Below are positions 42,420 to 51,435 of a stretch of 64,000 nt of DNA, in pieces (position 1 is the first letter of the stretch; each line of letters begins with the position of its first letter). Source of the DNA: Paeniglutamicibacter gangotriensis Lz1y (GTDB lineage Bacteria; Actinomycetota; Actinomycetes; Actinomycetales; Micrococcaceae); assembly GCF_000348945.1 (NCBI RefSeq), contig NZ_AOCK01000005.1:275448-339447 (forward strand), given 5' to 3'. Under the pieces are notes generated by a model. That model was not told the origin of the DNA. It worked only from the letters and a program-made list of their open reading frames with translations, and ran no database searches. The position numbers were made by a program, and so were the translations under genes.

Positions 42420-43412
42420 CTACGGCTCCGAGATGAAGCCTTCGCTAACCATCCAATCAAAGGCGACATCCGCCGGTTCGCGTCCGTTGACGTCGACCTC
42501 CAGGTTCATACCCTGCAGCGCCTCATCGGTCAGCAGCGGGGAGATCTGGGCAAAGATTTCCTCGATCCCGGGGTACTGCTCGGCAAATTCGCCAAAGAAG
42601 ACCGGGGCCACGTTATAGGCCGGGAAGTACCCCTTGTCATCTTCCAGCACCGTGAGATCCAAGGCCTTGATGCGGCCGTCGGTGGTGAAAACCTCACCGA
42701 AGTTGCAGGAGCCGTTATCGGTGGCGCTGTAGATCGCACCGGTGTCGTAGAGTCCGACGTTGGATTCCGGCACCGAGGAGGGGTCCCCGCGCTTGAGTCC
42801 GTAGAGTTCCAACAGCGGGTTCAAGCCGTCGGAGCGGGAGTTGAACTCCGCGTCGACGCAAAAGGTGAGTTCCTTGGGGTCTAGGTCTTTGAGCTGGGAC
42901 AGCTTGGAAATCCCGCCCAGCTCCTCGACTGCTTCGGAGCGCACGGCCATGGCGTAGGTGTTGTTCATCGGCGCCGGGGCTCCCCAGACGATCCCGTTGC
43001 CCACATCCTGGTCATGGACCTTCTGCCACTGCGTGGGTTGGTCGGCGATGCCTTCCTCATGACCCAGGTAGGTCATCCACGCCGTTCCGGTGTAGTCCCA
43101 CATCATGGTTGCCTGGCCGGAGTGGAGCAGTTCGCGTGCCGGCTGGCTGCCGGGCACATTGGTGAGGTCGTTGACCTTGAACCCTGCGGCCTGGCCGGCC
43201 AGCACCGCGATCTTGCCCAGTACCAGCTGTTCGGTGAACGCCTTGCTGGTCACCGTCATGCTCGCATTTTTGGGCAGGTCCGGCAGCGGGCTGATGCTTC
43301 CCGGGCCCGCGGGCGGAACATAGGTGGCCGCCGGGGCCAGCCCGCAGCCGCTCAGCAAGATGCCGGCGAGCGCTAGGACTGCGGTTGAGCTGATCCATTT
43401 TTTCGGATTCAT
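42420..43412 (-). CDS. OpuC-type osmoprotectant ABC importer, substrate-binding lipoprotein
   Basis: Lipid-anchored binding protein of 330 aa in the OpuCC/OsmF (YehZ-like) family. The leader ends in L-L-S-G-C23, the lipidation site. The mature protein opens with the family motif TVTSKAFTEQLVLGKIAVL and contains the ligand-site segment W-D-Y-T-G-T-A-W. The ATG follows GAAAGGAC and lies two bases after the upstream permease stop. It is last in a four-gene operon of two permeases, ATPase and binding protein. The substrate is a compatible solute such as glycine betaine, carnitine or choline; which one cannot be told from sequence alone. Confidence 0.92.
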   Translation of the reverse strand: MNPKKWISSTAVLALAGILLSGCGLAPAATYVPPAGPGSISPLPDLPKNASMTVTSKAFTEQLVLGKIAVLAGQAAGFKVNDLTNVPGSQPARELLHSGQATMMWDYTGTAWMTYLGHEEGIADQPTQWQKVHDQDVGNGIVWGAPAPMNNTYAMAVRSEAVEELGGISKLSQLKDLDPKELTFCVDAEFNSRSDGLNPLLELYGLKRGDPSSVPESNVGLYDTGAIYSATDNGSCNFGEVFTTDGRIKALDLTVLEDDKGYFPAYNVAPVFFGEFAEQYPGIEEIFAQISPLLTDEALQGMNLEVDVNGREPADVAFDWMVSEGFISEP

Positions 43413-43414
43413 GA

Positions 43415-44197
43415 TTAGAGTCCTTTCGGCCGGGCGAGCTGCTCCACGACACGGCCAAGCCAGTCGATGAGCAGTGCCAGCAAGGCGACCAAGAGGGAAC
43501 CTACCACCAGCACGACCGTGAGGTTCAGGTTCACCCCGGTGATGATCAAGATACCCAGGCCACCGCCGTTGATGAACGCGGCCAGGGTGGCGGTTCCCAC
43601 CAACAGCACCAGCGCGGTGCGGATGCCCGAGAGCATCACCGGAACAGCCAGCGGCAGCTCGACCCTGAAGAGCACGGCCATGGAACTCATGCCCATGCCG
43701 CGTCCGGCTTCCACCAGTCGCTCGTCAACCTGCTTCAGACCCACCATGGTGTTGGTGAGCACCGGGAGGATCGCATAAAGCACCAGGGCTCCCACCGATG
43801 CCCAAAAACCGAATCCGAGCCAGAAGGCCAACAGGACCACCAGTCCGACTGCGGGCGCGGCCTGTCCAATGTTGGCGATGGCCATAACCGGACCGGTCAA
43901 ACGGCGCAGGGCAGGACGGGTCAGCACGATGCCCAGGGGAATCGCGATGACCAAGACAATCAGGGCGGCGACCGCCGTCAGTTGCAAGTGCTCCACGGTG
44001 TAACCCCACAGGGTGGCCGGGTCCAGGGTGGTGCGTTCGGTGTCGGACAGCTCGGCGTTGAACACCCAAGCCAGCAGCGCAACCAGGGCGACCAAAATCC
44101 CGACCACTTGCACACTCAACACCCGCCAGGGGTGTTCGACGTTCAGCGCAGGAATATTGGCCTGGGCCAGGTCCGGTGAGACCATCGCGGTACTCAT
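43415..44197 (-). CDS. OpuC-type osmoprotectant ABC importer, permease 2
   Basis: Membrane permease of 260 aa with about six helices, in the OpuCD/YehY-like group. The permease coupling loop is E-A-G-R-G-M-G-M-S-S near residue 167, followed by F-R-V-E-L-P-L-A-V-P-V-M-L-S-G-I-R-T-A. The ATG overlaps the end of the ATPase gene by four bases. An N-terminal segment of about 25 residues precedes the first helix. It pairs with the other permease in the operon to form a heterodimeric channel, the standard OpuC arrangement. Confidence 0.92.
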   Translation of the reverse strand: MSTAMVSPDLAQANIPALNVEHPWRVLSVQVVGILVALVALLAWVFNAELSDTERTTLDPATLWGYTVEHLQLTAVAALIVLVIAIPLGIVLTRPALRRLTGPVMAIANIGQAAPAVGLVVLLAFWLGFGFWASVGALVLYAILPVLTNTMVGLKQVDERLVEAGRGMGMSSMAVLFRVELPLAVPVMLSGIRTALVLLVGTATLAAFINGGGLGILIITGVNLNLTVVLVVGSLLVALLALLIDWLGRVVEQLARPKGL

Positions 44198-45462
44198 CGG
44201 GGTTCCTCCACCGGGTGCTGAGCGGACTCGCCGTCGGCCTCGCCCGCCATCGCGTTCTCCACCGAGATGGCGGGGATGGCACCGGAGTTCAGTCCGACCG
44301 GGGCCTCGCTGTCCGCGGAAGCGGAGGAGTTAGCCTGGGCGATGGCTTCCATGATGGTCTGCACGTTGATCAGCCCGCGGAAAACATCGCGGCGGCCGGT
44401 GACCACCGCGGTCTCGGAGCTGGCCACCAGCATGGTGTCCAGTGCGTCGTTGAGCGTGGACTGATCGCTGACTACCGGCATCGAATCATCGACGGTGTCG
44501 TCGATGACCTGCATCCGGGAGAGCTGTCGACGAGAAAGCCGGCGTGCCGGTCGCTTGCGCGAGTCCAGCACCACGGCCAGCTGTTGGCCGGCTCCTTGGA
44601 GCCGGGAGAGCACGGCGCTGGCCAGCTCGCCGGGCGTTGCCGTGACTGCGTCAACCAGTTCAACCTCGTTGACTCGGGTCAGGGTCAGCTGTTTGAGCCC
44701 GGCACCGGAGCCGATGAAGTTCTCCACAAAATCGTTGGCTGGGTTCGCCAGGATGCGTTCGGGAGAGTCGTATTGCACCAGCTGGGCACCCTCGTCGAAC
44801 ACGGCGATCCAATCGCCAAGCTTCACTGCCTCGTCGAAGTCGTGGGTGACCATAACGATGGTCTTCTGCACCTCGGCCTGGATGTTGAGCAGTTCGTCTT
44901 GCAGGCGCTGGCGCGTGATCGGGTCAACGGCACCGAACGGCTCGTCCATGAGCAGGACCGGCGGATCGGCAGCCAGGGCCCGTGCCACACCCACACGCTG
45001 CTGCTGCCCGCCGGAGAGTTCCTTCGGGTAACGGTCGCGGTAGACGGCCGGGTCCAGTGAGACGAGCTCCAGCAGTTCATCCACGCGTGCGGAGATCTTG
45101 GCCTTGTCCCACCCCAGCATCTTCGGGACGATGGCGATGTTGGCGGCCACGGTCATGTGCGGAAAGAGACCGCCGGCTTGGATGACGTAGCCGATGCGGC
45201 GGCGGAGCGTATCCCCGTCCATCTGGGTGACGTCTTCACCGTCAATGACAATCTTGCCATCGGTGGGTTCGATGAGCCGGTTGATCATTTTCAGGGTCGT
45301 GGTCTTGCCGCAGCCCGAAGGTCCGACGAGCATGACAATGCTTCCGGCGGGGATTTCCAAGGTCAGTCCGCCAACGGCCGGCTTGATCTGGCCGGGGTAC
45401 TGCTTGGTGACTTCGTCAAGCAGGATTGATGCGCCAGTAATGGCGCCGGATGGTTCAGACAC
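44194..45462 (-). CDS. OpuC-type osmoprotectant ABC importer, ATP-binding subunit
   Basis: Cytosolic ATPase of 422 aa: Walker A GPSGCGKT at 47-54, signature LSGGQQQRVG at 149-158 and Walker B LLMDEPFGAVD at 170-180. A C-terminal regulatory region of about 170 residues follows and includes a CBS-like segment (M-P-V-V-S-D-Q-S-T-L-N-D-A-L-D). CBS tails in OpuCA respond to ionic strength. The start is GTG and overlaps the upstream permease by eight bases. It lies between the two permease genes as in other opuC operons. Confidence 0.93.
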   Translation of the reverse strand: MSEPSGAITGASILLDEVTKQYPGQIKPAVGGLTLEIPAGSIVMLVGPSGCGKTTTLKMINRLIEPTDGKIVIDGEDVTQMDGDTLRRRIGYVIQAGGLFPHMTVAANIAIVPKMLGWDKAKISARVDELLELVSLDPAVYRDRYPKELSGGQQQRVGVARALAADPPVLLMDEPFGAVDPITRQRLQDELLNIQAEVQKTIVMVTHDFDEAVKLGDWIAVFDEGAQLVQYDSPERILANPANDFVENFIGSGAGLKQLTLTRVNEVELVDAVTATPGELASAVLSRLQGAGQQLAVVLDSRKRPARRLSRRQLSRMQVIDDTVDDSMPVVSDQSTLNDALDTMLVASSETAVVTGRRDVFRGLINVQTIMEAIAQANSSASADSEAPVGLNSGAIPAISVENAMAGEADGESAQHPVEEPR

Positions 45463-46096
45463 GGATACCTCGCGGGGTGGTAAGTCGGCCGATGCCGATC
45501 AGAATGAGATCAAGAATGAAGGCCAGGATGACCACGCCGATGACACCGACGAGCACGGAGTCAAGGGCCTTGGCGCCGCCCAGTCGGGAGAGGCCGGAGA
45601 AGATGAATCCACCAAGGCCCGGGCCCAGGGCGTAAGCGGCAATGGCCGCCACTCCCATGACCATTTGGGCCGACACCCGGATGCCGGAGAGGATGACCGG
45701 CCACGCCATAGGAAGTTCGATGGTGGCCAGGGTTCGCATGCGGCTCATGCCGATGCCCCGCGCGGATTCAACAACGGACGGGGAGACCCCTGCCAAACCA
45801 ACAATGGCATTGCGCACGATGGGCAATGCGGCGAAGAAACTCACGATGATGACTGCCGGGGTGACACCAAAGCCGAAGGGCGCGATCAGCAAACCGATGG
45901 CGGCAAAGGACGGCACCGTCAGACCGATGGCTGAGATGCCGTTGGCCAGGGATGACAGAGACTTATTGCGGTAAACCAGTGCCGCGATGACCACAGCGAT
46001 AACCGTTGCGAGGATCAGGCACTGCGCAACTAGTGAGAAATGCTGCCACGAGGCAAACAATATTTGGCGGTATCTTTCGCCAATAAATTCAAACAC
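45455..46096 (-). CDS. OpuC-type osmoprotectant ABC importer, permease 1
   Basis: First gene of the opuC-type operon, a membrane permease of 213 aa with about six helices. Family segments are Y-R-N-K-S-L-S-S-L-A-N-G-I, G-L-T-V-P-S-F-A, and the coupling loop E-S-A-R-G-I-G-M-S-R. GTG 46096 opens into F-E-F-I-G-E-R-Y, which gives the usual OpuCB length; the open frame continues 69 bases further without conservation. The ribosome site is modest (GCAGG). Confidence 0.88.
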   Translation of the reverse strand: MFEFIGERYRQILFASWQHFSLVAQCLILATVIAVVIAALVYRNKSLSSLANGISAIGLTVPSFAAIGLLIAPFGFGVTPAVIIVSFFAALPIVRNAIVGLAGVSPSVVESARGIGMSRMRTLATIELPMAWPVILSGIRVSAQMVMGVAAIAAYALGPGLGGFIFSGLSRLGGAKALDSVLVGVIGVVILAFILDLILIGIGRLTTPRGIRV

Positions 46097-46862
46097 ATCA
46101 AAACCTGCTTCACTATGGTGACGTAGCGTGCTCTCGTCGGCCAAATGGCCTTGGACACAGTGCAAACATACGGGAACAGCGGCACAGCACCTACTTGAAG
46201 AGACGTCGGCAAAGAGTTTCAGACGATTTCATATTCCACCCAATTGTCTTGAATGTATGCATTAGTCCGCCCATTCATTACCATTTCTAGCGACCACGGC
46301 AAGATCCGCGCATCCACTGACCAAGCAGCACGTCATCAGGGGGGCCGGCCTGCTTCGACGTGCCCACATCCTCCACCACGGAATCCTGGATCGAGATCTC
46401 GAAAACTGCAGGTTTCCCACCCTCGATACGCACCAACCGAGGTAAGGGGCATCACAATTGAGCTGTTGCTTAGCTGCCGCGTATCAGTCCCCGGCCACGA
46501 ATGGCACTTAGCGCTCTTCCCCGTACCACTCGCCTTCGCCATCTGGTGATAATTGGTGCTGTCCACGGCATGTCAAGGTCCCCACAGTAGGCGGCCGATG
46601 GAGCAGTTCGGCGCAGAGCCGCGCCTGCGGCCACACTCCGACGCGGCGGTGCATTGACGGAATTTTCGCGACCGTGTTAGACATGGAGCCTGTGTGCCCG
46701 TATTTGGCGCCGAACTTCCGGGTACTTTGCCGAATGACCTCTTTATAAGGAAATTGCCGTGCATGCTCTCTGCAATCAAGACATGATGGTCTCCGCTTGC
46801 ACCCTCTCCGATGCCCACCCGAACGATGGCCCCAACGGCTCTCCGCTCGCGGGCTCCCGCTG
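46097..46862. other. Long divergent intergenic region, no gene seen
   Basis: About 765 bases between the opuC-type operon (minus) and the D-aminoacylase-like gene (plus). Open frames on either strand show no protein character. It must contain the opuC promoter and probably that of the next operon. The only structure noted is a 12-bp palindrome TCGAGATCTCGA at 46391-46402. Confidence 0.45.
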
Positions 46863-48470
46863 ATGCGGCCCGGGGAGGCAAACCCGCCGGCAGCACGCAC
46901 AGCCATCACCCGCACCCGCATTATCGATGGTGCCGGCGGCCCCGAATATCAGGGCGACATCATCCTCGAAGGCGGGTCCATCACCGAGATCCTGGCCCCG
47001 GGTGGCTTCCAAGATGACGGATCAACGGTGGTCATCGATGGTGCGGGTCTGGTGACGTGCCCCGGGTTCATTGATCTGCAGGGAACCTCGGGGATTGCCC
47101 CGTTGCTGGATCCACCACGACATAGCGCCTTGACCCAGGGTGTAACCACCGAGGCAGCAGGGCGGGAGGGGCCCGTGTGCGCCCCGCTCACCACCGATTC
47201 CGCAGCCGCCCTGCAACGCGCGCTCTCGGATACGAAGCGGACATGGGCAGACCAGGGAATCCAGTGGCGCACCGTCGGAGAGTATTTGGACCGGGTCGAT
47301 GAGGGAACCGGAACCAATATCGCCTATCTGGTGCCATTGGAGGCAGTACGCACCGTGGCCGGGTCGATGTTGCCCGCCGAGCCCACGGCCGAACAGCTGG
47401 TCACCGAGGTCAAGGCCGTGGCCGATGCCTTGGAGCAGGGTGCGTTTGGCCTCTGCTCAGTACTGGCTGATTCGCTGAATGACGGTGCAGGAAACACCGA
47501 GCTCGAGGCACTCTGCGCAGCCGTTGCGGCATACGACGGGCATTGGGCTGCGTTCCCTGCCTCGGCGGCCGCTCCCGTGATTGGATCCCTTTCACGAAGC
47601 ATTGATCTAGCCGCAACCACCGGTGTGCGACTCCACTTGGGAGATCTCTGCGCCACTGAACAGTTGCTTCCGGAGCTACTGACCTTGCTCGACGACAGTG
47701 GGGCGACGAACCCCCACCTAAGTTGTGGCTCCCACCCATATCTGCAAAGCCCGGGCACCTTGCTCTCCCTCCTGCCGGGCTGGGCCCGGGCCGGAAACCC
47801 CACAGAAATCTTGGAACGTCTCGAAGATGCCGACACCGTGGAACACATCCGTGCCGAGCTTGAAGCTGCCGGCACCGTTGAATGGGCAGAGGTGACCGTT
47901 GCCGAGGTTGAATCAGATCGGCTAACCATCTTGGTGGGGCAGGACATCGGACGGATTGCCGCCATCCAGTCCGCGGACCCCGTCACCACGGTGGTGCGCA
48001 TCCTGTGCACCGATGCGCTGGCCACGACCATCCTGCACCGGGCCGGAAGCGAAGAGTCCCTGCGCGGAATCGCGGCGCACCGCACCCACGTCGGTACGGG
48101 CACCGGGTCAATTTCCAGTCAGCACCCCGGTACCTGGGGCGCATTTGCGCGCTACGTAGGTCACGAAGCCAGGGACGTCGATCTCATGGACCTGCCTTCG
48201 GTGATCCACCAGCTGACCGCACGCCCGGCAGCTGTCCTGAACCTCACCAATCGCGGGGTACTGAGCGTGGGAAGAGCCGCCGATGTGCTGGTTTTCGACG
48301 CAGATGCCATTATTGATGTGGCCACCTTTGCCGATCCACGGCAACCGGCGGCAGGAATCCACCATGTGTTTGTCAACGGCGTGCCCGCCGTTTCCGCGCA
48401 TCTACCCACCTCGGCCTTGGCCGGCCGCGCACTGCGTCGCGGCCCGGAAGGAACCACGAAAACCCCATGA
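46863..48470 (+). CDS. D-aminoacylase-like amidohydrolase, predicted pseudoenzyme
   Basis: Protein of about 535 aa clearly homologous along its length to N-acyl-D-amino-acid deacylases: opening R-I-I-D-G-A-G-G-P, V-T-C-P-G-F-I-D, a G-V-T-T segment, L-L-S-L-L-P-G-W-A, and ending N-R-G-V-L-S-V-G-R-A-A-D-V-L-V-F-D. The metal ligands are nevertheless replaced. PGFID-HxH is PGFIDLQGTSG, the cysteine of G-N-C-G is absent, the S-H-L-K histidine is G-D-L-C, and the S-D-G aspartate is G-T-G. The frame is long and clean, so it is maintained rather than decaying. The start is uncertain: ATG 46863 is used, no ribosome site is evident, and a TTG at 46797 is in frame. The stop overlaps the aldolase start (ATGA). 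Role unknown, perhaps regulatory or structural. Confidence 0.75.
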   Translation: MRPGEANPPAARTAITRTRIIDGAGGPEYQGDIILEGGSITEILAPGGFQDDGSTVVIDGAGLVTCPGFIDLQGTSGIAPLLDPPRHSALTQGVTTEAAGREGPVCAPLTTDSAAALQRALSDTKRTWADQGIQWRTVGEYLDRVDEGTGTNIAYLVPLEAVRTVAGSMLPAEPTAEQLVTEVKAVADALEQGAFGLCSVLADSLNDGAGNTELEALCAAVAAYDGHWAAFPASAAAPVIGSLSRSIDLAATTGVRLHLGDLCATEQLLPELLTLLDDSGATNPHLSCGSHPYLQSPGTLLSLLPGWARAGNPTEILERLEDADTVEHIRAELEAAGTVEWAEVTVAEVESDRLTILVGQDIGRIAAIQSADPVTTVVRILCTDALATTILHRAGSEESLRGIAAHRTHVGTGTGSISSQHPGTWGAFARYVGHEARDVDLMDLPSVIHQLTARPAAVLNLTNRGVLSVGRAADVLVFDADAIIDVATFADPRQPAAGIHHVFVNGVPAVSAHLPTSALAGRALRRGPEGTTKTP

Positions 48471-49102
48471 ATACACTGGAAATGATTGAGCTTCTCCACC
48501 GGGACAGGACCCTTGCGGTAGTGCGCACAGAGGCCATCACCGATGCCGCAGAGCTCTGTGGTGCCTTGGTTTCCGGAGGCATCAACGCAGTAGAACTGAC
48601 CTTCACCACCCCCGATATGCTGACCCATCTGGCCCGCGCAGCGGCCACCGAAGACATCCATGGAGCCATCGTCGGGGCCGGAACGGTGTTGCATGCCGAT
48701 CAGGCCCGCGCCGCAATCGACGCTGGTGCCCGCTTCATCGTTGCCCCGGGAATCCGCACCGACGTCGCGGAAGTGGCAGTCCAGGCCGGGATTCCCTTCT
48801 GTTTGGGCGCCATGACCCCCACCGAGGTCGCCATGGCCCTGGATCTGGGAAGTGCGATGGTAAAAATCTTCCCGGGCGCCGTGTTGGGCTCGCGCTACCT
48901 CGTGGAGCTGCAGGGGCCCTATCCTGGTGTGCGCATGCTGCCCACCGGCGGCATCACCCTGGCCAACGCCAATGAATTCCTCGAAGCCGGGGCGTTGGCC
49001 GTATGCGTCGATTCCGCGGTAGCGCCAGGAGCCTTGGTCGCGGCCGGTGAGCACGAGGCCATTGCCCGGCTTGCGGCCGAATTCACCGCAGCTATCCACT
49101 AA
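48467..49102 (+). CDS. KDPG/KHG-type aldolase
   Basis: Class I aldolase of 211 aa in the Eda family, which cleaves 2-keto-3-deoxy-6-phosphogluconate or 4-hydroxy-2-oxoglutarate to pyruvate plus an aldehyde. The catalytic glutamate is E43 in AVELTFTTP and the Schiff-base lysine is K133 in MVKIFPG, with P-T-G-G-I-T-L-A-N as the phosphate-binding loop. It is translationally coupled to the D-aminoacylase-like gene by an ATGA overlap. No Entner-Doudoroff dehydratase is nearby, so a sugar-acid or hydroxy-keto acid other than KDPG may be the substrate. Confidence 0.88.
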   Translation: MNTLEMIELLHRDRTLAVVRTEAITDAAELCGALVSGGINAVELTFTTPDMLTHLARAAATEDIHGAIVGAGTVLHADQARAAIDAGARFIVAPGIRTDVAEVAVQAGIPFCLGAMTPTEVAMALDLGSAMVKIFPGAVLGSRYLVELQGPYPGVRMLPTGGITLANANEFLEAGALAVCVDSAVAPGALVAAGEHEAIARLAAEFTAAIH

Positions 49103-49176
49103 CGAAGGCTGAAGGTCTGGCGACAAGATGCGTCACCGATGCACGTGGCAGGCGGCGCATGTGATGGGATGATCGC

Positions 49177-50019
49177 ATGAAACTAGCTACCTTGCGCCGT
49201 CGTGGGGCATCCGCAGGCACCTTTGCCGCAGTGATCATCGAGGAGTCCTTCGCCGAGCTCGAAGGATTCGCCGATGTCGGGGCTTTCCTGGCCGCAGATG
49301 TGCAGAGCCGCACCGCTGCCCTGGGTGCCGCGGCAGGCTCCGCCACCCCCTTGGCAGAAGCCGTCTACGCCCCGTTGATCCTCAACCCGGCCAAGGTCTT
49401 CTGCATTGGGCTGAACTACCGCAACCACATTGCCGAGGTCGGCAAGGAGGAACCTGAGTTCCCCACGGTCTTCACCAAGTTCGCCTCCTCGCTTACCGGC
49501 GCCCATGACGATATTGAAATCCCTGCCGAGGACCACCGTATCGATTGGGAGGGCGAGCTGGCTGTCATCATCGGCGACCCCGGGCGCCGCATCACCGAGA
49601 CCGATGCCCACAAGCACATTGCCGGCTATGCGGTATCCAACGACGTCTCCATGCGCGGCTACCAGGGCCGCACCACTGAGTGGACCCAGGGCAAGTGCTG
49701 GGACGCCGCTTCCCCGTTGGGCCCGTGGCTGGTCAGCGCCGAAGACTTCGCCGCCGGAGCGAAAATCACCACGCGCGTGAACGGCGAAGTGGTCCAGGAG
49801 GATTCGACGGCAGATCTGGTCTTCTCCCCCGCCGCACTGGTGGCCTACCTGTCGGTGTTTAACGAGCTGCGCCCGGGCGATGTCATCCTCACCGGTACCC
49901 CCGCCGGTGTGGCCCTGGGACGGCGCAACGAGGTCGGCCGCCACCCATGGCTTAAGGCCGGGGACGTGCTGGAAACCGCCATCGAGTCGCTGGGCAGCAG
50001 CCGCAACACCTTCAACTAA
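49177..50019 (+). CDS. Fumarylacetoacetate hydrolase-family protein
   Basis: Cytosolic hydrolase/decarboxylase of 280 aa with the FAH fold. The N-terminal M-K-L-A-T-L-R segment is followed by the core G-L-N-Y-R-N-H, metal ligands in D-W-E-G-E-L-A (E125, E127) and N-D-V-S-M-R (D156), then Q-G-K-C-W-D and L-T-G-T-P-A-G-V. Members cleave acylpyruvates or decarboxylate oxaloacetate-like acids. It is 74 bases after the aldolase gene on the same strand and may be part of the same catabolic unit. A hairpin closes it downstream. The substrate is not readable. Confidence 0.9.
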   Translation: MKLATLRRRGASAGTFAAVIIEESFAELEGFADVGAFLAADVQSRTAALGAAAGSATPLAEAVYAPLILNPAKVFCIGLNYRNHIAEVGKEEPEFPTVFTKFASSLTGAHDDIEIPAEDHRIDWEGELAVIIGDPGRRITETDAHKHIAGYAVSNDVSMRGYQGRTTEWTQGKCWDAASPLGPWLVSAEDFAAGAKITTRVNGEVVQEDSTADLVFSPAALVAYLSVFNELRPGDVILTGTPAGVALGRRNEVGRHPWLKAGDVLETAIESLGSSRNTFN

Positions 50020-50025
50020 TCTGCA

Positions 50026-50060
50026 AGGCGGGCCGATTCCCCTCGGGGAACGGCCCGCCT
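50026..50060 (+). terminator. Hairpin after the FAH-family gene
   Basis: Outer arms AGGCGGGCCG (50026-50035) and CGGCCCGCCT (50051-50060) with an inner TTCCCC/GGGGAA stem and a single bulged A. It lies six bases after the stop; no strong T-run follows. Confidence 0.72.
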
Positions 50061-50113
50061 CTGTTGCGTCACACCGTGTGGCATTGTCGATCCAGACTCG
50101 TAAGCTAAGTCCC

Positions 50114-50578
50114 ATGACATTTGCTACGTGCGACCTCTTTGACGCCGATGAGTCCCTGCAGTCGGTTTCCCTGCAATTGAAGAATCTCGGTGCCCACCCG
50201 CGTTTCAGCGGGCCGGTCCGCACCGTGCGTTGCTTCCGCGATAATGGTCTGGTCAAATCCCTACTCAATTCCCCCGGTGACGGTGCGGTGCTGGTCGTCG
50301 ACGGTGCAGGATCGCTGGAATCCGCGCTGATGGGCGACATGATCGCCGCCGCCGCGGTGGACAACGGCTGGGCCGGGGTCGTGATCAACGGGGTCATCCG
50401 CGACAGCGTGGCGCTGGCCCAAACCCCGCTGGGCATCAAGGCGCTGGGCTCCAACCCACGCAAAAGCGCCAAGGACTCTCTCGGCGAGGTGGACATCACC
50501 GTGGAATTCGGCGGTGTCGTCTTCAGCCCCGGGGCGATCCTGCATTCGGACGAGGACGGCATCCTGGTCTCTGCATAG
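50114..50578 (+). CDS. RraA-like protein (RNase E inhibitor / HMG aldolase fold)
   Basis: Protein of 154 aa in the RraA family, homologous both to the RNase E inhibitor RraA and to class II 4-hydroxy-4-methyl-2-oxoglutarate aldolases. The G-D-M-I segment (about 74-77) and NGVIRDS with R96 and D97 match the substrate and metal contacts of the aldolases. The short single-domain length fits either role. It follows the FAH-family terminator, so it is probably transcribed separately. Its neighbourhood of keto-acid enzymes mildly favours an aldolase role. Confidence 0.85.
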   Translation: MTFATCDLFDADESLQSVSLQLKNLGAHPRFSGPVRTVRCFRDNGLVKSLLNSPGDGAVLVVDGAGSLESALMGDMIAAAAVDNGWAGVVINGVIRDSVALAQTPLGIKALGSNPRKSAKDSLGEVDITVEFGGVVFSPGAILHSDEDGILVSA

Positions 50579-50784
50579 GCGGGCCCGCCTCCAGAATTCG
50601 GAAGGCTCAGATGATCGGCCGCGGTCAAGCCAAGTGCCGTCTCCAATCGTTTATTCCCGACTATGCCTTCCGGGCAATCTCTGTGCGTTTGCCCGCTTCG
50701 CGAAATGCTCTTGTGTAGGCTCATAAGAGACACGATTCCGGGCGCACCGCCTCGGTCCAGCACCACGTGAGAGACAGGTAAACC

Positions 50785-51435
50785 ATGAAGATCACCATCA
50801 TTGGCGGACACGGCAAGATCGCCTTGCTGGCATCGGCACAGTTGGCACAGCGCGGGGACACCGTCACCTCGATCATCCGCAATCCTGACCACGTCGAGGA
50901 CGTCTCGGCCACCGGAGCCACGGCTCTGGTGCTTGATGTCGAGAGCGCTACGGCCGCAGAGATGGCCGACGCCTTCGCAGGCTCGGAGGCTATTATCTGG
51001 TCGGCCGGGGCCGGCGGCGGAAGCCCCGACCGCACCTACGCGGTGGACCGTGATGCGGCCATCCGTGCCATGAACGCCGCGGAACTCGCCGGCGCCAAGC
51101 GTTTCATCATGGTTTCCTTCCTGACCGCCAGCACCGAATACCTGGTGCCGCTCGATGACCCGTTCTACCCCTATATGGCCGCGAAGATCGCCGCCGATGA
51201 GCACTTGCGCGGCAGCGGCCTGGATTACACCATCCTGGGTCCGGGCGTGCTGACGCTCGAGGAGGCCACCGGCACCCTGAACCCGACACCGGACCCGGCC
51301 GCCAAGAACCCCACGTCCCGTGCCAACACGGCCTTGGCCATCGTTGCTGCGCTGGATGAACCCTCCAGCATCGGTAAAACCATCAACTTCGCCGACGGAG
51401 ACACCCCGGTGGCCCAGGTGCTGGCCGCACAGTAG
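50785..51435 (+). CDS. NAD(P)-binding SDR-like protein
   Basis: Atypical short-chain dehydrogenase-fold protein of 216 aa. A glycine-rich nucleotide-binding motif opens the protein (KITIIGGHGKIALLASAQL), followed by D-V-E-S-A, A-I-I-W-S-A-G-A-G-G-G and S-F-L-T-A. It ends with a Y-M-A-A-K region in the place of the SDR Y-x3-K, then L-D-Y-T-I-L-G-P-G. This pattern is typical of NAD(P)H-binding YwnB/BLVRB-like proteins, whose substrates are mostly unknown. It stands alone between the RraA-like and ligase genes. Confidence 0.85.
   Translation: MKITIIGGHGKIALLASAQLAQRGDTVTSIIRNPDHVEDVSATGATALVLDVESATAAEMADAFAGSEAIIWSAGAGGGSPDRTYAVDRDAAIRAMNAAELAGAKRFIMVSFLTASTEYLVPLDDPFYPYMAAKIAADEHLRGSGLDYTILGPGVLTLEEATGTLNPTPDPAAKNPTSRANTALAIVAALDEPSSIGKTINFADGDTPVAQVLAAQ

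Noticed and set aside
46863..48470. Annotation as an active N-acyl-D-amino-acid deacylase
   Set aside because: Family homology is clear, but the residues that bind the catalytic metals are substituted, so activity should not be assumed.
49183..51204. 673-codon minus-strand open frame over the FAH, RraA and SDR genes
   Set aside because: It would cross three well-supported plus-strand genes and a terminator; no domain is visible.
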